Assembly: GCA_003599865.1 (NCBI GenBank)
Contig: QZKS01000054.1
Span: 1 to 64,000 of the forward strand
Source of the DNA: Desulfobacteraceae bacterium
GTDB taxonomy: Bacteria; Desulfobacterota; Desulfobacteria; Desulfobacterales; SURF-7
Direction: 5' to 3'
DNA length: 64,000 nucleotides
Within the stretch, counting starts at the first letter, position 1; each line of letters opens with the position of its first letter. The notes below the pieces were generated by a model. It searched no databases. It was given only the letters and a program-made list of their open reading frames with translations, and had not been told where the DNA came from. The translations under genes were made by a program, and so were the position numbers. Shown here in pieces: positions 24,701-35,983 of this stretch.

Positions 24701-26080
24701 CTATAGCACCAGTTCAAAATTGATATCGGTGGAATCCCGATCCTTCCGGTCTAAAATGGCATCCAGAATTTTCTCAACCAGCCGCAGGCCGCCTCTGTAT
24801 CCGACACTGGGGAAATAGCTGTGTCCGATACGATCAAAAATGGGGAATCCATAGCGAACAAACGGAATATCTTCATCTTTGGCAATATATTTGACATAGG
24901 TATTGCCGATCAAAAGATCGACGGTCTGGTTTTTAATCCACTGGTGAAGGAGAAACATATCGCCGCCGACCTTGATCCTGACCTCATGGGGAACATCATT
25001 GGTCGCTTCCTCCAGTGCTTTCTGATATTTCTTGCCCGCGGCCGAACCCGTGACCAGATAGACCGGACACATATCGATGGATACCAGAAATTTGGTCAGG
25101 GCCAGCACCTGATCCGGATCACCGACCAGGGCAACCCGTTTGCCGTAAAAATACTGCTGCATGTCCGCAATCACATCCAGCAGCTGCCCCCGCTCCAGTG
25201 ATAGGGATTCCGGGACATTGACACCCGCCATCTTCCGCAGGCTATCCACAAAAATATCGGTTGCATGCAATCCGATAGGCAGGTCGATCATCTCATACGG
25301 CACCTTGCATTTGGCATCCAATGCCCTGGCTGCGGCAAGAGATGCAGTACGTCCCATGGCGATCGTTCCCAGGCTGTTTCCGGTAGACTCCAGATCCTTT
25401 ATGGTTGACCCTCCAGCCGGAAACATCCGGTAATGTCCGGTCATCGGGCCATTGAGCACACGTGATGTATCCGGAAACATCAGAGAGGAAATCCCCATCT
25501 CACCTGCAATACGTTTGATTTCAGCCATGTCCGAGGGTTCGACATACCCCGGGATCAGATTGATGGTTTTCTGTCTCTGACCGTTCGACGAGGAAAAATA
25601 ATCCACCATGGCCTTGGTCATGCTGGAAAATCCGGTGATGTGGGAGCCTACATAACTCGGTGTATTGGCATGGATGACATATTTGCCGTCCGGTATTTTC
25701 CCGTCTGCTTTTGCCTTGTTGATGATCTGGGGAATATCATCACCAATGGTTTCGGAAAGGCAGGTTGTATGCACGGCGATCACATCCGGGTTATAGACCG
25801 TAAAAATATTGTCAATGGCCTGCAGCAGATTGGCCTGTCCGCCAAAAACAGAAGCGCCTTCGGTAAACGCACTGGTAGCGGCAATTACCGGTTCTTTGTA
25901 ATGGCGCGTAAGCGCACTTCGGTGGTATGCATAGCATCCCTGAGAGCCGTGACTGTGCGGCAAACACCCTTGAATACCCAATGATGCATACATGGCTCCG
26001 ATGGGCTGGCAGGTTTTTGCCGGATTGACGGTCAATGCGCTGCGCTCTTTGATGTCTTTTGTCGTATGTCTTAAAAGCAT
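24701..26080 (-). CDS. nifK: Nitrogenase MoFe protein beta subunit
   Basis: The 459-residue protein has the P-cluster ligand motifs CQPIGAM, HGSQGCYAYHRSA and HTTCLSETIGDD. The N-terminus is about 50 residues shorter than in Azotobacter-type NifK, as in clostridial enzymes, which matches the insertion seen in NifD. ATG 26080 is chosen for AGGAG seven bases upstream. Together with NifD it reduces N2. Confidence 0.97.
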   Translation of the reverse strand: MLLRHTTKDIKERSALTVNPAKTCQPIGAMYASLGIQGCLPHSHGSQGCYAYHRSALTRHYKEPVIAATSAFTEGASVFGGQANLLQAIDNIFTVYNPDVIAVHTTCLSETIGDDIPQIINKAKADGKIPDGKYVIHANTPSYVGSHITGFSSMTKAMVDYFSSSNGQRQKTINLIPGYVEPSDMAEIKRIAGEMGISSLMFPDTSRVLNGPMTGHYRMFPAGGSTIKDLESTGNSLGTIAMGRTASLAAARALDAKCKVPYEMIDLPIGLHATDIFVDSLRKMAGVNVPESLSLERGQLLDVIADMQQYFYGKRVALVGDPDQVLALTKFLVSIDMCPVYLVTGSAAGKKYQKALEEATNDVPHEVRIKVGGDMFLLHQWIKNQTVDLLIGNTYVKYIAKDEDIPFVRYGFPIFDRIGHSYFPSVGYRGGLRLVEKILDAILDRKDRDSTDINFELVL

Positions 26081-26098
26081 GTTCGTTCTCCTATTCAA

Positions 26099-27760
26099 TC
26101 AATCCCAGGCATATGTGGCTGTCAGTTCCGGATTTTTTTCCCATGGTGCTTTCATATAGCCCCACACCTTGCTGTTTACCATGCGATCAATTTCTTTATA
26201 GAAATTGACGGCACCCTTAAATCCGGCATAGGGGCCGCCATAATCATAACTGTGAAGCTGCTTTAAGGGAATTCCGTGTTTCTGAACCGAATATTTTTCT
26301 TTGATGCCCGCACAAAAAATATCCGGTTTCAAAATTTCGATCATGGCGTCGGTTTCAAATTGACTGATGTCATCGATAATCAATGTACCGTTCTTCATGG
26401 TCGGCATCATGCCTTCATAATCCGAAAATGTAACTCCTTGTTCTTCCAGCTTCTTCAATTCTTCCGAAGATTTCCGGGGAGAGTATTGATTCGGATCAGC
26501 GGAAACTTCCAGTTCTTCAATATTTCGACTGTCGGCATCGACCTTGATGGATGACATCACCTTTCGGCCTTCATAATCATCCCGATGGGCAAACTCATAA
26601 CCTGCCGAAAGTACTTTCATGCCCAATTCATTGAACAGCGCCTGATAGTGATGTGCCCGGGAGCCGCCAACAAACAGCATGGCCTTTTTGCCTTCGGTTC
26701 GTGGCCGGATCTCCTTGCAGGCTTTTTCCACTTCCGGCATTTCTTCTGCAATCACCTCTTCCACCCTGTCGATCAGCTTTTGATCACCAAAATATTTGGC
26801 AATTTTACGAAGGGATCCGGCCGTTGCTTCCGCACCGATAAAATTAATCTTGATCCAGGGAAGGCCGTATTTTTTTTCCATCATCTCCGCCACATAATTG
26901 ATGGACCGGTGGCACATGATCAGGTTCAGATCCGCCGTATGGGAGTTGGCAAACGCATCGATACTCGAATTACCACTATAGGTCGCAACAATCGAAATCC
27001 CGCACTTCTCAAATATCCGGTCGATTTCAAAGGCATCACCCCCGATATTGTATTCACCCAGCAGATTGACCTTGTAATTCCCCTTCTGAACGGTATCATC
27101 CAGGCCAACCACATGCTTGAAAATCTGGTTGTTTGCAATATGATGGCCTGCGGATTGACTCACCCCCTTGTACCCTTCGCAGCTGAATCCAAAGATATTG
27201 ATACCCAGTTTTCCCTTCATTTCACGGCACACGGAATGGATATCATCCCCGATAAGTCCGACCGGACAGGTGGCAAATACGGCAATGGCCTTTGGCTTAA
27301 AGTTGTCGTAGGCTTCCTGGATGGCCTTCCGGAGTTTTCGTTCTCCCCCAAAAATGATCTCTTCCTCCTGCATGTCGGTCGAAAAACAGTAGGTTATAAA
27401 ATTATGTCTATCCTCGCTTGCATCCGGGTCTGTCTGATTTCTTCTGGTGAGCCAGCTATAAAATCCGCAACCAATCGGGCCATGAGTGATATTGACAATA
27501 TCCCGCGTTGGTCCCAGGACAACCCCCTTACATCCGGCATAACAACATCCTCGCTGTCCGATCAGACCGGGAATTGTTCTTGCATTGGCACTGATTACCG
27601 GAACTTCATCACAATGTCCCACGTCATTGACGACAATCTGTTTACTTCTTTTTCTGGCTACCTTTATGGGATACACACGCAACAGGTCGGCTTTTACTGC
27701 TTCCGGATCCAGGCCATCCAATTCCATGATTGCTTCCGGTTTTTCATTCTGATCTGCCAT
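26099..27760 (-). CDS. nifD: Nitrogenase MoFe protein alpha subunit
   Basis: The 553-residue protein has the P-cluster motifs GQRGCCYAGCKG, GPIGCGFYSW and FATCPVGLIGDD, the FeMo-co cysteine region TYSGNSSIDAF and the cofactor histidine in LHSYDYGGPYAGF. An insertion of about 50 residues around SADPNQYSPRKSSEELKK is typical of the clostridial/deltaproteobacterial group. ATG 27760 is chosen for AAGGAG seven bases upstream. The presence of nifV, nifE, nifN and mod genes marks it as the molybdenum enzyme. Confidence 0.97.
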   Translation of the reverse strand: MADQNEKPEAIMELDGLDPEAVKADLLRVYPIKVARKRSKQIVVNDVGHCDEVPVISANARTIPGLIGQRGCCYAGCKGVVLGPTRDIVNITHGPIGCGFYSWLTRRNQTDPDASEDRHNFITYCFSTDMQEEEIIFGGERKLRKAIQEAYDNFKPKAIAVFATCPVGLIGDDIHSVCREMKGKLGINIFGFSCEGYKGVSQSAGHHIANNQIFKHVVGLDDTVQKGNYKVNLLGEYNIGGDAFEIDRIFEKCGISIVATYSGNSSIDAFANSHTADLNLIMCHRSINYVAEMMEKKYGLPWIKINFIGAEATAGSLRKIAKYFGDQKLIDRVEEVIAEEMPEVEKACKEIRPRTEGKKAMLFVGGSRAHHYQALFNELGMKVLSAGYEFAHRDDYEGRKVMSSIKVDADSRNIEELEVSADPNQYSPRKSSEELKKLEEQGVTFSDYEGMMPTMKNGTLIIDDISQFETDAMIEILKPDIFCAGIKEKYSVQKHGIPLKQLHSYDYGGPYAGFKGAVNFYKEIDRMVNSKVWGYMKAPWEKNPELTATYAWD

Positions 27761-27806
27761 TTCATTTCTCCTTGGGGTAAATCGTAACAATTCATTTCAT
27801 TTGTTT

Positions 27807-28187
27807 TTAAACGCCATCAAGTGCGGCATCTCCGGACTCGCCGGTACGCACCCGGACTGCATCCAGAACCGGCAGAACGAAAATTTTCCCATCCCCCGAT
27901 TTCCCGGTCTGATTGACCCGGATGATCGTTTTCACAGCTGTCTTAACCAATTTGTTCGGAAGAACCATCAATAAAATTCTTTTGGGAATCAGTCTGCCGC
28001 TTTGCCCGAGCTGAGAAATCGCCTCTTCATAGCCTTTCTCGACACCTGCCAGCAATTCCAGATCGACGATTCCTTTTCCGCGCCCCAATGCATCTCTTGC
28101 CGTGATGGAAGAAATGCCGGCTTCCGTAAGCGCTTTTTTGGTCTGATTCATTTTGTTCATCCGGATAATGGCCATCACTTCTTTCAT
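27807..28187 (-). CDS. nifI2: Nitrogenase-specific PII-like regulator NifI2
   Basis: This 126-residue GlnB-family protein has the PII core (EVMAIIRMNKMNQTKKAL ... GRGKG ... NQTGKSGDGKIFVLPV ... RVRTGE). The T-loop is longer and different from GlnB, without the uridylylated Tyr context. With NifI1 it binds NifDK and switches off nitrogenase when ammonium appears, with release by 2-oxoglutarate and ATP. It starts inside the nifI1 stop (ATGA overlap), so equal synthesis is expected. Confidence 0.93.
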   Translation of the reverse strand: MKEVMAIIRMNKMNQTKKALTEAGISSITARDALGRGKGIVDLELLAGVEKGYEEAISQLGQSGRLIPKRILLMVLPNKLVKTAVKTIIRVNQTGKSGDGKIFVLPVLDAVRVRTGESGDAALDGV

Positions 28188-28540
28188 ATCGACACCTCTT
28201 CTGTTTTGCCATCCGATGTTTCTTTTATACCGGAACTGATGGTGTAGGCTTCTTCGACCGGGAAAATGAAAATCTTCCCGTCTCCATACACCCCTTTTTC
28301 ACCGGTTCTGGCTGCCTTGATGATTGTCCGAATCACGAATTCCTTGTCCTGATCCTTGACAACGGTGAGCAGCAGTTCCTTTGGTATCTCATCATATGTG
28401 ATTTCACCGATTTTTATTCCCCGTTGTTTCCCGCGCCCGACAACCGACATTTTTGTAACACCCGGAAAACCGGCTTCCATAAGCGCTGCCATTACATTGT
28501 CCACTTTTTCCGGTCTTACGATGGATCGAATCATGATCAT
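28184..28540 (-). CDS. nifI1: Nitrogenase-specific PII-like regulator NifI1
   Basis: The 118-residue protein begins MIMIRSIVRPEKVDNVMAAL and has the PII signature around AARTGEKGVYGDGKIFIFPV. ATG 28540 is chosen for GGAGG nine bases upstream. It sits between nifH and nifI2. The position nifH-I1-I2-D is seen in methanogens, clostridia and deltaproteobacteria, and marks post-translational control without DraT/DraG. Confidence 0.92.
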   Translation of the reverse strand: MIMIRSIVRPEKVDNVMAALMEAGFPGVTKMSVVGRGKQRGIKIGEITYDEIPKELLLTVVKDQDKEFVIRTIIKAARTGEKGVYGDGKIFIFPVEEAYTISSGIKETSDGKTEEVSI

Positions 28541-28590
28541 GATTTCCAACCTCCTCTTCAATATGAATCTTTGTGATATTTTTCATAATA

Positions 28591-29514
<924 letters not shown>

Positions 29515-29591
29515 TTATGATTGATTTAATAAGAGTATTTAACGAATTTAGCACCGGTCGAAACCAATACGGAAGTTATTTTATTTCGTGT

Positions 29592-29633
29592 ATCTACAAT
29601 AGTGTAAACCGAACCGTTTACACTATTGTAGAT
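29592..29633. promoter_or_regulatory. Perfect 18-bp inverted repeat upstream of nifH
   Basis: ATCTACAATAGTGTAAAC and its exact reverse complement flank six bases. The centre is about 150 bp upstream of the predicted nif transcription start, the normal place for a NifA enhancer. The usual TGT-N10-ACA element is not found in the gap; this palindrome contains TGT-N14-ACA instead. No T run follows, so it is not a standard terminator of nifA. Confidence 0.75.
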
Positions 29634-29715
29634 GGTAACCCTTCGTTCTTTGATCCGACAATGAGCGCAGAGAATCATCATCACCAAAAAAAATTGATTT
29701 TAGATTGATTTATAG

Positions 29716-29741
29716 AAGGATTTTTTGAAAGGATTTTTTGA
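29716..29741. repeat. Tandem 13-bp repeat between nifA and nifH
   Basis: Two exact copies of AAGGATTTTTTGA lie head to tail. No role is evident; the rest of the 29416-29819 gap holds only the promoter and palindrome described separately. Confidence 0.55.
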
Positions 29742-29819
29742 ATGATTTAGCGGAGTGTTCCGGCACAGGCGTGAGCAAACGATTTTCGATCAACCTCTTT
29801 ATGCGAATGCTTTATCCTC

Positions 29820-31424
29820 TCAGCGAAAGATTACGCTTTTTTTATTCTCCGACATACGTCTTCTTTCTTCCCGTATCATATTATCCAGACCGTATTTTTT
29901 TACACGGTATCCCATCTGACGAAGCGTAATACCGATTTTTCCGGCTGCTTTCTGCTGTACCCAATTACTCTCCTGAAGAGCTTCCACCACTGTTTCTTTC
30001 TCAATTTCTTCCATTCTAGAAAAACAATTATCATTCATGAAAAAAATTTTTGTACTCTTCTGAGACAGGTATCCCGGCAAATGCTTTTTCATGATCATCG
30101 GACCTTCTGCCATAATGGACAAACGTTCAATTACATTTTCCAGCTCCCGGACATTTCCCGGCCATCGATATTCCACCAATACCTGTAAACAATCATCACT
30201 AAAATGTAATCGACGACCATATTCCTTTGCTGTTTTTTCCAAAAAATAACTGCATAACAAAGGGATATCCGCCTTTCGTTCGTATAATGGCGGAATGGCA
30301 ATGGGAAACACATTCAGTCGATAATACAGATCTGAACGAAATTTCCCGAGCTCGACCGCTTTTGCAAGATCCACATTCGTTGCAGCAATCACCCGGACAT
30401 CGACCTTTTTCGTTTTCGTGCCGCCTAAACGCTCAAATTCTCGTTCCTGGAGGAAGTGAAGCAACTTCGCCTGAACACCCAACGGCAAGTCGCCAATTTC
30501 ATCGAGAAAAACAGTTCCGGTATCGGCCTCTTCCAAACGACCCGGCTTTGAATCTATCGCTCCGGTAAATGCCCCTTTTTCATATCCGAATAATTCCGAC
30601 TCAATTAAATTATCCGGCAAGGCGGCGCAATTAACTTTTACAAAAGGACAACGAACCCGACTGCTCAATTCGTGTATGATTCTTGCCGTTAATGTTTTTC
30701 CCGTACCGGATTCCCCCAGCAGCAGTACCGACGCCCGGCTTGGCGATACCTTACGAATCATCTTGTTTAAACTCTGCATGACCGGACTGATCCCGACCGC
30801 AAAAAAATGGTTATACTTTTCCGATATCTCTGCACGGAGGTGCCTGTTTTCATTTACCAGCAACTGTTCCCGTTTATCAACTTCCTGATTGAGATGAACA
30901 AATTGCGCAATCAAAGCAGCTACAATCGTCAAAAAGCGAATGTCTTCTTCAAAATGCACTTTCGAATTGAATAGACGATCCACATGAAAAACACCGATTG
31001 TTTCCCCGTTTAAAATGATTGGTACACCGATAAAGGAAATGCTCTCTTTGGCTATTTTTCTTGCTTTGGTTTTATTTAAAAACAAAGGCTCTTCCCCGAT
31101 ATCCGGAACCGCAACCGGCTGGGCACTGCGAAAAATCAAACCGGTTATTCCTTCGTCCGTCTGGTAAATGCCCCGTTCCTTTTCTTCTGCTTCCAGACTA
31201 TGGGAAGCACGAATTTTCAGCAGACCGGTTTGCCTGTCCTTTAAAACTACAGTAGCACGATCCATATAAAGAGATTTGGATAAAATCTCCAATATTGTTT
31301 CCAGCGTCTGATCCAGGGACAAAATCTGACCGATTATCCCGCTGATTTCATATAAAACCTTTAATTCCAGTTGATGGATCTCGTTCTGCAGAGACATTTT
31401 ATCAAAACCATGATTTGCTTTCAT
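29820..31424 (-). CDS. nifA: Nif-specific sigma-54 transcription activator NifA
   Basis: The 534-residue protein has an N-terminal GAF domain (about 30-180), an AAA+ domain with Walker A GESGTGKT, the sigma-54 loop GAFTGA and Walker [11 protein letters not shown], and a Fis-type HTH near residues 485-512 ([20 protein letters not shown]). That HTH matches NifA. The Cys-x4-Cys linker of oxygen-sensitive NifA between the AAA+ and HTH domains is not obvious, although a Cys occurs in [10 protein letters not shown]. It sits between glnB-amtB and nifH, co-directional with both, behind a strong terminator. Its own promoter was not identified. Confidence 0.93.
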   Translation of the reverse strand: MKANHGFDKMSLQNEIHQLELKVLYEISGIIGQILSLDQTLETILEILSKSLYMDRATVVLKDRQTGLLKIRASHSLEAEEKERGIYQTDEGITGLIFRSAQPVAVPDIGEEPLFLNKTKARKIAKESISFIGVPIILNGETIGVFHVDRLFNSKVHFEEDIRFLTIVAALIAQFVHLNQEVDKREQLLVNENRHLRAEISEKYNHFFAVGISPVMQSLNKMIRKVSPSRASVLLLGESGTGKTLTARIIHELSSRVRCPFVKVNCAALPDNLIESELFGYEKGAFTGAIDSKPGRLEEADTGTVFLDEIGDLPLGVQAKLLHFLQEREFERLGGTKTKKVDVRVIAATNVDLAKAVELGKFRSDLYYRLNVFPIAIPPLYERKADIPLLCSYFLEKTAKEYGRRLHFSDDCLQVLVEYRWPGNVRELENVIERLSIMAEGPMIMKKHLPGYLSQKSTKIFFMNDNCFSRMEEIEKETVVEALQESNWVQQKAAGKIGITLRQMGYRVKKYGLDNMIREERRRMSENKKSVIFR

Positions 31425-31482
31425 ACCTCACCGTATTTTTGAACTGATATGCTTTGTCTTTACAGATGGCCTTATTAAAAGA

Positions 31483-31517
31483 GGATGTCATACCCAGATA
31501 TCCTGGGTATGACATCC
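31483..31517 (-). terminator. Rho-independent terminator of glnB-amtB
   Basis: A perfect 15-bp stem (ggatgtcatacccag with its complement) closes on five bases and, on the minus strand, is followed by TCTTTTAAT. It separates amtB from nifA. Confidence 0.82.
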
Positions 31518-31547
31518 CGTAATTCCGATCAGCAATCATGATTCTGA

Positions 31548-32981
31548 TTACTGCTCTACTGTTTTCGCAATACTGCCGGCTGCCGGATGTGCTTTTGGCA
31601 TATAACTTCCTGAGGATGGAACCGATTCCGTTCCGCCGTATGATGACACACCGAAATCCGGATAGGCAATACCGCCGTGCTCGGCAATATCCAGTCCTTC
31701 CAGTTCTTCTTCCGGAGAAACCCGCAGCCCGATCGTTGCATCGATCAGTTTGAACAACAGAAAAGCTGTCCCGAATGTCCAGATAAAGCAGGAACCGATA
31801 CCCAGCAACTGAACACCTATGATCTTCGTAGATATTCCGCTCATGTTGAAGATACCGGCCGCAAGGGTTCCCCATGCACCGCAGACCCCATGCACGCTGA
31901 TGGCGCCGACCGGATCATCAATTCGAATCTTGTCAAAAAACAGAACCGAGAACACAACCAGAACGCCTGCAACGGCCCCGATCATGATCGCACTGGTCGG
32001 CGTTACATTGGCACAGCCTGCCGTGATTCCCACAAGCCCTGCAAGGGCGCCGTTCAGACTCATTCCGACTTCCGGTTTTCCAAATTTCATCCAGGAAACC
32101 ATCATTGCCATTATGGATCCTGCCGCTGCAGCAAGATTGGTATTCACAAAAATCATGGCTATGCTTTTGTCTGCTACGGTTGTCGATCCGGGATTGAAAC
32201 CAAACCAGCCCAGCCACAGGATAAACACACCAAGGGCCGCCAATGTGATGTTATGACCCAGGATCGGCTTGACCCCTCCGTTTTTGGTATACTTCCCGAT
32301 CCGGGGTCCGAGAACCAATGCGCCTGCCAGAGCTGCCCAGCCGCCTACGGAATGGACAACCGTCGAACCGGCAAAATCAATGAACCCGAAACCTTCCAGC
32401 CAGCCTCCGCCGTTAAACAGTCCTCCCCATGCCCAGCTTCCGAAAATCGGATAGATCAACGCACTTAAAACCAGACTATAGCAAAGATATCCGACAAACT
32501 TTGTCCGTTCCGCCATGGCACCGGATACGATGGTTGCGGATGTTGCGGCAAAAACCACCTGAAACATCCAGAATGCCAGAATCCATGGATCGCCATCCAG
32601 CTTGAAATCGCTTAAAAAAAAGCCTGAAGTCCCAAACCATCCTGTCCTGGAAACCCCGAACATCAAACCAAACCCAATCGCCCAGAACCCGATGCTCCCT
32701 ATGGAAAAATCCATCAGATTTTTCATCATGATATTGACTGCATTTTTGGCTCGGGTAAACCCGGCTTCCACCATCGCAAATCCCGCCTGCATGAAAAAGA
32801 CCAGGGCGGCTGCAATCAGCGTCCAGAGGTAATTGGCATGGGTCTGCACCAGATCAATCGCTTCCTTGTTGGATATCGCCGTAGGTGGTTCATCCGCCGC
32901 CAAAACGGTTGAGATTACCGGTCCGTTTGCCAGTGTTAAAAGGGAAACTGCTATGAGAAGGATAAAAACTGTTTTTTTCAT
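31548..32981 (-). CDS. amtB: Ammonium transporter
   Basis: The 477-residue protein starts MKKTVFILLIAVSLLTLANG, a signal peptide typical of AmtB, then has eleven membrane segments. Pore features are visible: the family signature around DFAGSTVVHSVGGWAALAGA and the conserved histidines in the region GHNITLAALG and ISVHGVCGAWG. It is encoded just after glnB, the usual AmtB-GlnK partnership in which the PII protein blocks the pore when nitrogen is plentiful. ATG 32981 is preferred; ATGs at 32987 and 32990 are possible. Confidence 0.95.
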   Translation of the reverse strand: MKKTVFILLIAVSLLTLANGPVISTVLAADEPPTAISNKEAIDLVQTHANYLWTLIAAALVFFMQAGFAMVEAGFTRAKNAVNIMMKNLMDFSIGSIGFWAIGFGLMFGVSRTGWFGTSGFFLSDFKLDGDPWILAFWMFQVVFAATSATIVSGAMAERTKFVGYLCYSLVLSALIYPIFGSWAWGGLFNGGGWLEGFGFIDFAGSTVVHSVGGWAALAGALVLGPRIGKYTKNGGVKPILGHNITLAALGVFILWLGWFGFNPGSTTVADKSIAMIFVNTNLAAAAGSIMAMMVSWMKFGKPEVGMSLNGALAGLVGITAGCANVTPTSAIMIGAVAGVLVVFSVLFFDKIRIDDPVGAISVHGVCGAWGTLAAGIFNMSGISTKIIGVQLLGIGSCFIWTFGTAFLLFKLIDATIGLRVSPEEELEGLDIAEHGGIAYPDFGVSSYGGTESVPSSGSYMPKAHPAAGSIAKTVEQ

Positions 32982-33027
32982 GATCATCATTCCTTTGCTT
33001 GTATAATAATGTTTTCCTCTGCTTTTT

Positions 33028-33471
<444 letters not shown>

Positions 33472-33543
33472 TTATTTTTAATGATTAATTTTGTTTATTA
33501 TGAAAATAAAACCGGCCGTATTTCATAAATCCAATCCTGTTTA

Positions 33544-33590
33544 CTTACATTTTTGTCTGATCAACTCTCTATTAAAAACAAAAATGTAAG
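33544..33590. promoter_or_regulatory. Long inverted repeat upstream of glnB-amtB
   Basis: CTTACATTTTTGT and its exact complement ACAAAAATGTAAG are 21 bases apart. The element is about 110-155 bp upstream of the -24/-12 site, a position expected for an activator site. The rest of the 33435-33755 gap shows nothing else. Confidence 0.55.
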
Positions 33591-33755
33591 CAAGCTCTCT
33601 TTTACTTCGATCGCAAATTCATTTCATTCCATTTTCAATTTTCTGATGTGAGGGGAGATTCCGAAGTGCTTGCAGGATGTGGGTAAAACGGGATACAGAA
33701 CCATTCCGCCATACCGACGAAACAGCCTGTAAGGGTGGACGATACGCTCTTTTAC

Positions 33756-34355
33756 TTACCGGTCAATCATTGCCTTCAGAAACCGCTTCTGAAAATCCTT
33801 GAGCAGCGCTTCCGTCTCCATGGTGTCCGTATCCAGGATGACTGAAAACAGGGATACACCCTCTAGAAAGGCGACCAGCCCCCAGCTCAACCGTGATGCG
33901 GTTTTCTTGTCATTGGAAATTTTCAGAATGGCGAGATTCACGGTTTCGATCCATTCAGAATAGGCTTTTCGAAGTTTTTCCTTGACCTTCCGGTTATAGA
34001 TGGCGATTTCCCAGATCTCGATAAATATCCTGGACAGATCCCGATTCAATGTGATCTTCTGAACCATGAAATCAAAGCAGGCATGGAGGAAATCCGTGGG
34101 ATTTTCAAGCGTGCTGCTTTCCGATCGGATCCACTCTTCAAAAAGTGATTTATATCGTTCAATGACATGTTCAATATAATTTAACAGGATATCATCCTTG
34201 CTTTTAAAATAATAATGAAGCATGCCGTGATTCAACCCGGCCACAGCAGCGATATCCTTGATCGATGTCTGATCAAATGGTTTTTTCAACAGGCATTTAT
34301 GCAATGCCTCCAAGATCTGCCTGCGCCTTTCTTCCTGCACACTTTTCCGCGTCAT
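33756..34355 (-). CDS. TetR-family transcriptional regulator
   Basis: The 199-residue protein has an N-terminal HTH (residues about 28-50, TSIKDIAAVAGLNHGMLHYY) followed by YFKSKDDIL, the TetR signature, and a helical ligand domain. The C-terminal half looks like the BetI/AcrR-type but no ligand is evident. A short palindrome at 34516-34529, about 160 bp upstream, could be its operator. No divergent target gene is adjacent. Confidence 0.9.
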   Translation of the reverse strand: MTRKSVQEERRRQILEALHKCLLKKPFDQTSIKDIAAVAGLNHGMLHYYFKSKDDILLNYIEHVIERYKSLFEEWIRSESSTLENPTDFLHACFDFMVQKITLNRDLSRIFIEIWEIAIYNRKVKEKLRKAYSEWIETVNLAILKISNDKKTASRLSWGLVAFLEGVSLFSVILDTDTMETEALLKDFQKRFLKAMIDR

Positions 34356-34515
34356 TTTTCTTATCCTGTCGACTCTAAGGCTTTTGTGCTTGCCGTACTT
34401 TTACCGATCCGGCTTTTGACCCATCGCACCCGTCATTTCGGACATTCGCTATGTACAACAAAAGCACTGGATTGACAACGACCAAATATTCAGCAAGTTA
34501 AACAAGATAGAAATA

Positions 34516-34529
34516 TAGTTGACCAACTA
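34516..34529. promoter_or_regulatory. Palindrome TAGTTG-AC-CAACTA, candidate TetR operator
   Basis: Six-base perfect arms flank two bases upstream of the TetR gene. TetR-family operators often have this size; assignment is by position only. Confidence 0.4.
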
Positions 34530-34610
34530 ATTCCATTGATTTGGCCGGATGTATTTCCGGACTGACCGCCCCAGAGATGCACAAAAACGAAGATCCCCAA
34601 TCAGAAAAAA

Positions 34611-34645
34611 AGGCCTGGAGAATGGATTCTCCAGGCCTTTTTTGA
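34611..34645. terminator. Bidirectional terminator after rhlE
   Basis: A stem of about 12 bp (aggcctggaga with tctccaggcct) has a tight loop, with runs of seven T on both sides when read outward. On the minus strand it ends the rhlE transcript. Confidence 0.88.
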
Positions 34646-34690
34646 TCATCAGGCTTTCCTTGCAAACTCCGGAGCAATCCGGAAACCCGA

Positions 34691-35983
34691 TCAGGGTCTG
34701 CTTTGTCTGCCGGAACCTCTCACAGGATTCGGTGAAAAACACGCAAAAGCGCCTTTTTTGGACCTGCCATTGGTCCGGGTTCTCGCTGTTTTCTTTGTAA
34801 CCATCGGCCGTGAATGGTTTGAAGGGGCATTGGCTTTTCTTTCCGGTTGTACGGAACAAGGAGCATCATAATTAAAATTGGACAGGGTGCGCTGTTCCAC
34901 ACAACTGCCGATGGCTTTATTGATGGCACTTACAATACGGGCATCCTCCTTGGTGACCAACGTAAATGCCTCTCCGCTGCGCTGGGCACGCCCGGTTCTT
35001 CCGACGCGATGAATATACGCTTCCGGAGTGGCGGGGATGTCATAGTTGATAACATGGGAAATATTGGAGACATCTATGCCTCTGGCTGCGATATCCGTCG
35101 CCACCAGAATTTTAAATTCTCCGGTACGGAAGCTGCTCAACGCGGCCTGACGTCGAACCTGGGACAGATTTCCCTGGAGCGAGGTAGAGCAATACCCGGC
35201 CCTGGACAGTTTTTCACCCAGACTTTTTGCCCGGGACTTGGTTCGGGTAAAGACCAGGACCGACCGGGTACTGGTGTCGCCCAACAATTTGATCAGCAAT
35301 GCCGTCTTCAAATGCTGACTGACCGGGAACATGGCATGGCTTACCGTTTCTGCCGGTGCCGTGATTCCAATCTGAACCGTAATCGGATTCAGCAGAATTT
35401 CATTTGCCAGCTTGCGGATATCACCCGGCATGGTGGCTGAAAAAAGCAGGGTCTGCCGATTTTTCTGGGGAACATGTTTCAAGATGCGCCGGATATCCGG
35501 GAAAAACCCCATATCAAACATCTGATCCGCTTCATCCAGCACCAGTATTCCCAGCTTTGACAAATCAACCGTACGGCGATTGATATGGTCCAGCAATCTT
35601 CCGGGGCAGGCCACGACGATATCGGCCTGCTTGAGGGCCTGAATCTGGGGATTGATCCCCACACCGCCGTAAACCAGTGCACTTTTCAAACGTGTCCGAC
35701 GCCCCAGGGTCATGATTTCCCCATGGATCTGCTCTGCCAGCTCTCGGGTTGGGGCGATGATCAGTGCGCCGATCTTACCGCGAGGGCCGTTGATCAGCCG
35801 GTTGAGAATGGGCAGTCCAAAAGCGGCTGTTTTACCCGTTCCGGTCTGGGCCAGTCCCATGACATCCCGACCCTTCATGATCTCGGGAATGGCTTGTTCC
35901 TGAATGGGGGTAGGCGTTACATAACCCGCTTGTCCGACACCTTCTTCGACAGCTGCGTGAAAAGAAAAAGCTTTAAAATTCAT
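34691..35983 (-). CDS. rhlE: DEAD-box RNA helicase, RhlE type
   Basis: The 430-residue protein has all DEAD-box motifs in order: Q motif TPIQEQAIP, motif I AQTGTGKT, motif II VLDEADQMFDMGF, motif III SAT, and motif VI HRVGRTGRA. A basic C-terminal tail (KKTARTRTNGRSKKG) binds RNA. ATG 35983 is chosen over the TTG two codons earlier, with AAGGA nine bases upstream. RhlE helicases act in ribosome assembly and RNA decay, often in the cold. The gene has a long upstream gap. Confidence 0.93.
   Translation of the reverse strand: MNFKAFSFHAAVEEGVGQAGYVTPTPIQEQAIPEIMKGRDVMGLAQTGTGKTAAFGLPILNRLINGPRGKIGALIIAPTRELAEQIHGEIMTLGRRTRLKSALVYGGVGINPQIQALKQADIVVACPGRLLDHINRRTVDLSKLGILVLDEADQMFDMGFFPDIRRILKHVPQKNRQTLLFSATMPGDIRKLANEILLNPITVQIGITAPAETVSHAMFPVSQHLKTALLIKLLGDTSTRSVLVFTRTKSRAKSLGEKLSRAGYCSTSLQGNLSQVRRQAALSSFRTGEFKILVATDIAARGIDVSNISHVINYDIPATPEAYIHRVGRTGRAQRSGEAFTLVTKEDARIVSAINKAIGSCVEQRTLSNFNYDAPCSVQPERKANAPSNHSRPMVTKKTARTRTNGRSKKGAFACFSPNPVRGSGRQSRP

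Noticed and set aside
26585-27787. Long open frame antisense to nifD
   Set aside because: NifD carries all its cluster ligands on the minus strand; the frame is a mirror of it.
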